This document shows, one piece after another, positions 22,707-26,582 of a stretch of 26,582 nt of DNA. The notes under the pieces were generated by a model, which saw nothing but the letters and a program-made list of their open reading frames with translations, was not told the DNA's origin and searched no databases. The DNA lies in contig JAEYOY010000068.1 in assembly GCA_023411215.1 (NCBI GenBank), positions 1 to 26,582 on the forward strand, given 5' to 3'. How positions within the stretch are numbered: the stretch's first letter is position 1; every line of letters starts with the position of its first letter. Origin of the DNA: Bacillota bacterium. Lineage in GTDB: Bacteria; Bacillota; Clostridia; Lachnospirales; Lachnospiraceae. Both the position numbers and the translations under genes were made by a program.

Positions 22707-24125
22707 ATGAACAAAAGGATTAGAAACTTAAGCCAAGAGGTACGCAGTGGGAAGCAGCTACAGGAGAACATTCCACAACTTTTTAATACGATGGCGGATC
22801 ATTATCAAACCTATGCAAGTGTAAGACTTACGATGCATTACTTTTCATTTTATGAAGCATATTTGGACGAAGAGAGCACATGGGGGGGACAGGCGAAAGA
22901 GACCATAGCCTGTATCAATCATATCATTCGAGAGAATATCCTAAATAGATGTGTCGGAGAAGCAAGAGAGAAAGCAATCAGTGAGACGGACATGCTTCGT
23001 AAGGAAATCAGTAAACGTATGAATGTACTTACCGCATATACAGATATTTTCCAGGTCTATGAATTTGTATTAAACCGTCTGGAATATCGCTTTAAAGAGA
23101 TCATTGAGCCTGTAGATGAGGAGGAAGTTGAAAGGGAAATTCTTCGTTATATCTTTGCTGAGGAAGATAATCTGGTTATCAATGAGAAGATCAGAGAGAT
23201 CATCGGTCAATTGCCGATTCGTATAACCAAGCAGAAATACTTTGATCTGCTACAGGATAGTCTTAAATCATATCTGGGCGCTGATGAAGCGTCACTTCAG
23301 ACCTATCTCTATATGCTTCGGACTTCAGCAATGTTGTATCGCGAAGAGGGGATGGAGGACTGCTATCCCGAACTGGCCAAACGTATGGACCAGCTTTCAA
23401 AAGTCGATTATAAGAATATCACAAAGGAAGCTTATGATCAATGTGTAGGTTCATTGCAGGTCGCAACTCTTATGCTTGAGATAGATACCACGATTTATTT
23501 TGGATTGCAGGAGATTGTGAATGAAGTGTATGCAATGCTGCTTTGCTCTACCTATGCAGGAATGGTGGATAATGATTTTAGGGTGGCAACTGATACGGCT
23601 ATGATTATTCTTCAGGAGATAAATACTGCCTTCACACAGACCGAGAAAACCGAGCTTAACGAGGAACTCATTGATAAGTTTTCTGATATGGAGGGCGTCC
23701 AGGAGGAATTATCCTATGAGCTTACCCTCTTAGAGGATGCGCTGTATGAGGTGGAGCATTCACATCAGGAGCTGGCCCAAAGTATGATGCTGGATCAATT
23801 ACTTCAGATACTATTAAGATCCCAGAAGCTCTTATCAAACAGTTTGTTTATCGACCTGGATGAGGTACAAAAGGAAAACATCGTGGATGAAGCTTTACTG
23901 GAAGCTGAAACCAAAGCACTGACAGAGGAGCTGGAAACGTTGTTTGGTAACCAGGATAAAATAGTTAGTCGTGCCATTATGGCCAATACCCTGAGTAAGA
24001 TGCCTGTATTCTTCAAGGATCATAAAGAAGTTATGGATTATGTGCGTTATAGTATCGAGCGTTGCTCTGATGTGTATGAGAAAGCTGCATGTGTTGAGAT
24101 AATAAATGACATAATGTCCGAATAA
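22707..24125 (+). CDS. All-helical protein of unknown function
   Basis: A 472-residue soluble protein that appears helical from end to end, rich in Glu, Leu and Ile, with no membrane segment, signal peptide or catalytic motif that I recognise. It has coiled-coil-like stretches near 90-150 (LRKEISKRMNVLTAYTDIF) and 330-390. Similar proteins occur in Lachnospiraceae without a named role, from general experience. Start 22707 is chosen because AGGATGG lies about 11 nt upstream; the in-frame ATG at 22680 has no site. An extended -10 (TGGTATAAT, 22621-22629) with a poor -35 may be its promoter. A terminator separates it from corA. Confidence 0.7.
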   Translation: MNKRIRNLSQEVRSGKQLQENIPQLFNTMADHYQTYASVRLTMHYFSFYEAYLDEESTWGGQAKETIACINHIIRENILNRCVGEAREKAISETDMLRKEISKRMNVLTAYTDIFQVYEFVLNRLEYRFKEIIEPVDEEEVEREILRYIFAEEDNLVINEKIREIIGQLPIRITKQKYFDLLQDSLKSYLGADEASLQTYLYMLRTSAMLYREEGMEDCYPELAKRMDQLSKVDYKNITKEAYDQCVGSLQVATLMLEIDTTIYFGLQEIVNEVYAMLLCSTYAGMVDNDFRVATDTAMIILQEINTAFTQTEKTELNEELIDKFSDMEGVQEELSYELTLLEDALYEVEHSHQELAQSMMLDQLLQILLRSQKLLSNSLFIDLDEVQKENIVDEALLEAETKALTEELETLFGNQDKIVSRAIMANTLSKMPVFFKDHKEVMDYVRYSIERCSDVYEKAACVEIINDIMSE

Positions 24126-24138
24126 TACTGTATTATTG

Positions 24139-24167
24139 TTGGTAATATGTGGTATACTTGATATAAT
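24139..24167 (+). promoter_or_regulatory. Sigma-A promoter for the 89-residue protein gene
   Basis: TTGGTA (24139-24144) and TATAAT (24162-24167) are separated by 17 nt. The predicted start of transcription (about 24174) falls inside repeat copy C, so the repeat would be in the 5' leader. Confidence 0.65.
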
Positions 24168-24169
24168 AA

Positions 24170-24232
24170 AAGCGTAGTGAGCAAAATGTGAGAAAGACAC
24201 TCGCATTGCAAGCTTGCTTGCAATATGCGATT
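24170..24232. repeat. Dispersed intergenic repeat, copy C
   Basis: Holds GCGTAGTGAGC near its start and GCAAGCTTGCTTG (24208-24220), identical to copy A. CGCAT-TGCAAGC (24202-24213) pairs with GCTTGCAATATGCG (24216-24229) with a 2-nt bulge, a 12-bp hairpin. It lies between a promoter and a gene, so it is transcribed. Confidence 0.6.
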
Positions 24233-24320
24233 GGAGCAGAAAGCGGTTAGAGATGCCGCGAAGCGTATGATGAGGTTTGGTATGATTTTATGGAATTCGC
24301 GAGTTTATGTCGGTGATAAA

Positions 24321-24590
24321 ATGAAAAAAAAGAAGGACAAGGCCATTGCTTCCATAGATAATAGGGAAGCTACCTTTGGCGTATACTGCATAGCCTTTGC
24401 TTCTCATCCGAGTAACCTATTTGATATCTACGAGGCAAATGAGCTCTTATTTCCACACTATAAGAATACTGAAATTAAAATCATTGGTTTGGCCAGCGGT
24501 AAGCAGGAGGCTGTGGATTTAGTCCATGACTTGCTGATGGAGGTTTATAACAAGACAGGAGAGTTTGATGTCCGTGCTTATTATACATAG
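24321..24590 (+). CDS. Conserved small protein of unknown function
   Basis: An 89-residue protein. A basic start (MKKKKDK) is followed by a compact alpha/beta sequence with GVYCIAFASHPSNLFDIYE, ELLFPHYKNTEIKIIGLASG and VHDLLMEVYNKTGEFDVRAY (each quoted in full only in part). I remember this pattern from Clostridia genomes, but no function is assigned to it. The open frame reaches up to 24225, but that part overlaps the dispersed repeat. GGTGAT (24312-24317), which pairs with the 3' end of 16S rRNA, sits just before ATG 24321, so I use that start. An ATG at 24282 with GAGG upstream is the alternative. Confidence 0.65.
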   Translation: MKKKKDKAIASIDNREATFGVYCIAFASHPSNLFDIYEANELLFPHYKNTEIKIIGLASGKQEAVDLVHDLLMEVYNKTGEFDVRAYYT

Positions 24591-24680
24591 GAAAACTTGA
24601 GAGTGGTAAGGATGGACCTGGAAGGATAGTATATTGATTCATGTAAATAATAATGATGACGGGCGGTTGAGTATATAAGA

Positions 24681-25817
24681 ATGCTTCATATAATTTTATT
24701 ACTATTAAAAATAATAGGGATGCTATTGCTATGTATACTTGGACTTATCCTGTTGACTTTATTGGCAACCTTGTTTGTTCCGATAAGATACCGAGTGGCA
24801 GCCCAGCATGGTGAGAATTTATTTTACCTAAAGGGTAGAATTCATTGGTTATTGCATATCGTTCATCTAAGTATTTCACATATAGAGGGACAGATGCATA
24901 TTCAGGCCAGGTTATTTGGTTTTATAGTCTATGATAATCTGAAGCCTAGAAAGCCGAAGGAACCAAAGGAAACAAAGAAAAAGGAAATAAAGAAAAAAGC
25001 AGTAAAGAATAAGGCAGCTAGTAATAAGGTCGCAAAAAGAAACGAGGACTTGAAGGAGCACACTGTGAGGAAGAGTGGCCAGGATGCTTCGTCATCAGCT
25101 TTGGAGTTAAAGTCAAAGTCATCGCAGAATACAATCACACCAAATGCAACAGATACTGTTGAAAGTAAGAATACATTGGAAGCGAAATCAAGTTGGATCA
25201 GCACTGATTCAATTATTGAACGCGGAATTACTACGGTGCAAAAGGAAGCCCAGGCAGTAAAAACGGATAACATAAAGTCGTCGAAAGAGAATTCGGCTTC
25301 TGCTGATAGAGCCAGGCTAGAGCGGAAGTCATTCTTTCAAAAGCTACAGGAACGAATTAGAAGAATTAGAGATAAAATTGTCTCTACCTTCTTGGTGTGG
25401 AAGGCGAAGATAGGACGAAGCTTTTCGACTGTTTCCTCGTTACGGGTTAAACTGGAAGCGATACTGAATTTTTTAAGAGACGAAATGAATAAGGAAGGAA
25501 TGCATCTTACCTTTTTCAGTTTGAAAAGACTGCTAAAGCATGTTTTACCGACTAAGCTAAAATCAAAGATAACCTTTGGAACAGGAGATCCTTGTTCCAC
25601 CGGACAAGCTCTTGGAGCCTTGAGTATTCTATACAGCTTTTACGGAGATCGAATTCAGATTACCCCGGATTTTGAACGGAGTATTTTAGAGGGTGAGCAT
25701 TTTGCTAGGGGAAGAATAAGATTAGTTACAATTCTCATAATAGTAGTTAAGCTTATATTTGATAAAAGATTTAAACAACTGAAAAACAACTTTATGATTT
25801 TAAAGGAGGCGTTATAA
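24681..25817 (+). CDS. DUF2953 membrane protein, YtfI-like
   Basis: A 378-residue protein with an N-terminal membrane segment (about 3-33), a conserved folded part (36-90, PIRYRVAAQHGENLFYLKGR), a long Lys/Ser/Thr-rich disordered linker (about 90-225), a basic helical part (230-290) and a C-terminal conserved block with TFGTGDPCSTGQALGALSILY, the clearest DUF2953 signature. In B. subtilis ytfI (DUF2953) lies directly before ytfJ/gerW, as here, pointing to a sporulation role. The linker is longer than in Bacillus, by my recollection. The stop codon is directly next to the gerW ATG, so the two are translationally coupled. The start has no strong ribosome binding site; GGGCGGTTGAG is the nearest purine-rich stretch. 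Confidence 0.8.
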   Translation: MLHIILLLLKIIGMLLLCILGLILLTLLATLFVPIRYRVAAQHGENLFYLKGRIHWLLHIVHLSISHIEGQMHIQARLFGFIVYDNLKPRKPKEPKETKKKEIKKKAVKNKAASNKVAKRNEDLKEHTVRKSGQDASSSALELKSKSSQNTITPNATDTVESKNTLEAKSSWISTDSIIERGITTVQKEAQAVKTDNIKSSKENSASADRARLERKSFFQKLQERIRRIRDKIVSTFLVWKAKIGRSFSTVSSLRVKLEAILNFLRDEMNKEGMHLTFFSLKRLLKHVLPTKLKSKITFGTGDPCSTGQALGALSILYSFYGDRIQITPDFERSILEGEHFARGRIRLVTILIIVVKLIFDKRFKQLKNNFMILKEAL

Positions 25818-26228
25818 ATGGCGGAGAACAATTTTAATTCAACCGTGGAATCCTTATTTAAGGGCATGGATAGCTTTTTAACAACAAAAACTGTTGTTGG
25901 TGATGCTGTGAAATTTGACGACGGAACCATTATTTTACCCTTAGTAGAAGTTAGCTTTGGTGTGGCAGCAGGTGCATTTACCGGGGATACTAAGAACAAT
26001 GCCGGCGGCGGTATGGGGGGGAAGATCAGCCCCAGTTCCTTATTGGTGATTCAGAACGGTTCCTCCAAGGTTGTAAATATTAAGGATCAGGACAGTATCA
26101 CCAAGATTATTGATATGGTTCCAGATTTGATTAATAAATTCAGCAAGGGCGGCAAGAAGAAGGAAGAGATGGATGAGAGAGTGGAAGAGGTACTGAAAAG
26201 CCAGACCGAAGCCACAATGCATGAGTAA
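25818..26228 (+). CDS. gerW: Spore germination protein GerW (YtfJ family)
   Basis: A 136-residue member of the GerW/YtfJ family, which in B. subtilis is a spore-core protein needed for normal germination with L-alanine. Seen: VESLFKGMDSFLTTKTVVGD at the N-terminus (residues 10-29), TIILPLVEVSFGVAAGAF, a glycine-rich NNAGGGMGGKISPSSLLVI stretch, and an amphipathic IIDMVPDLINKF helix. All are family hallmarks and the length is usual. AAAGGAGG lies inside the end of the upstream DUF2953 gene and the ATG touches its stop codon. It supports the view that the organism forms endospores. Confidence 0.92.
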   Translation: MAENNFNSTVESLFKGMDSFLTTKTVVGDAVKFDDGTIILPLVEVSFGVAAGAFTGDTKNNAGGGMGGKISPSSLLVIQNGSSKVVNIKDQDSITKIIDMVPDLINKFSKGGKKKEEMDERVEEVLKSQTEATMHE

Positions 26229-26240
26229 GAAGAAATCTTT

Positions 26241-26366
26241 TAACTGTTCAGTACCTTCACAGTTACAGGGCATCTCGCGATGCCTATGCACACAAAATAT
26301 GCTAAAAAGACGCATATTTTGGCACTGGCCAACTCAGAATCCTACGGATTTCTCGGTGCATTCTGA
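26241..26366. repeat. Array of four consecutive hairpins between gerW and rpmB
   Basis: Four inverted repeats follow one another: TAACTGT/ACAGTTA (26241-26247, 26259-26265); GGCATC/GATGCC (26269-26274, 26279-26284); CAAAATATGC/GCATATTTTG (26293-26302, 26312-26321); TCAGAAT/ATTCTGA (26334-26340, 26360-26366), the last with an inner AATCC/GGATT. None is followed by a T-run. The tight packing suggests a mobile palindromic element or a structured RNA, not simple terminators. Confidence 0.6.
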
Positions 26367-26405
26367 ATAGTTACGATATCTTTTGCCATGTATGCAAATT
26401 TATGC

Positions 26406-26434
26406 TTGCATTATATTTCATATTCTGATAGAAT
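26406..26434 (+). promoter_or_regulatory. Sigma-A promoter for rpmB
   Basis: TTGCAT (26406-26411), 17-nt spacer, TAGAAT (26429-26434). The leader of about 50 nt contains the 10-bp palindrome CCAATATTGG (26451-26460), a candidate hairpin for ribosomal-protein autoregulation. Confidence 0.6.
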
Positions 26435-26491
26435 AAATGTGTTTGTAGGGCCAATATTGGGTCTATAATTAAACCTAAGGAGGTGCTTTCG

Positions 26492-26582
26492 GTGGCTAAA
26501 TGTTCAATATGTGATAAAGGTGCTCACTTTGGAATCGCTGTGAGTCATTCTCATAGAAGATCTAATAAGATGTGGAAATCTA
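26492..26582 (+). CDS. rpmB: Ribosomal protein L28 (5' end, cut by window end)
   Basis: The first 30 codons of bL28, a protein of the large ribosomal subunit. Translation from GTG at 26492 gives MAKCSICDKGAHFGIAVSHS followed by HRRSNKMWKS, matching the L28 start with the C-x2-C half of its zinc site and the VSHSHRR motif. AAGGAGGTG (26477-26485) is an excellent ribosome binding site 6 nt upstream and fixes the GTG start. The gene runs off the window; about half is present. Confidence 0.95.
   Translation, partial: MAKCSICDKGAHFGIAVSHSHRRSNKMWKS

Overview
The window looks like a chromosomal segment of an anaerobic, spore-forming member of the Clostridia, most likely Lachnospiraceae (Clostridium cluster XIVa). 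The evidence is AT-rich DNA with strong AGGAGG-type ribosome binding sites, a 1409-residue fused 2-hydroxyacyl-CoA dehydratase activase/reductase of the kind found in strict anaerobes, a ytfI-like/gerW (ytfJ) sporulation pair, and the start of rpmB. No tRNA, rRNA, CRISPR array, transposase or phage gene was seen.

Region 1 (1 to about 7.05 kb) is an AT-rich series of small genes, all on the plus strand. Most have their own ribosome binding site and are separated by 70-210 bp. They are an iron-sulfur flavoprotein-like oxidoreductase, a LUD-domain protein, a Nudix hydrolase broken by one in-frame stop, a nitroreductase, three unrelated GNAT acetyltransferases, a small membrane protein, a PhzF-like isomerase and an anchored protein of unknown function. 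It reads as an accessory block of detoxification and small-molecule-modifying enzymes, not one pathway.

Region 2 (7.05 to 14.0 kb) holds an orphan CheW with a near-consensus promoter, a 686-residue zinc-ribbon/charged-linker/single-TM protein, hisH and hisF (the two subunits of imidazole glycerol phosphate synthase, next to each other without hisA), ung, and an APC-family amino-acid permease. The gaps around ung are packed with hairpins and members of a dispersed repeat family.

Region 3 (14.0 to 19.7 kb) is on the minus strand: a CPBP intramembrane protease and the giant activase. A perfect 17-bp stem-loop separates the permease and protease genes, which converge.

Region 4 (19.7 kb to the end) is on the plus strand: a tiny double-LysM protein, a CorA-type divalent-cation transporter behind a long structured leader with a possible leader peptide, a rhomboid-like protein lacking the catalytic residues plus a C-terminal zinc ribbon, an all-helical protein of unknown function, a conserved 89-residue protein, a DUF2953 (ytfI-like) protein translationally adjacent to gerW, an intergenic array of four hairpins, and the 5' end of rpmB.

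The best leads are the activase architecture (two ASKHA domains, each keeping the iron-sulfur cysteine pair with identical spacing, fused to a dehydratase-like half), the CorA leader, the dispersed intergenic repeats, and the zinc-ribbon/polyampholyte membrane protein upstream of hisHF. All family calls come from reading motifs by eye; no database search was run.
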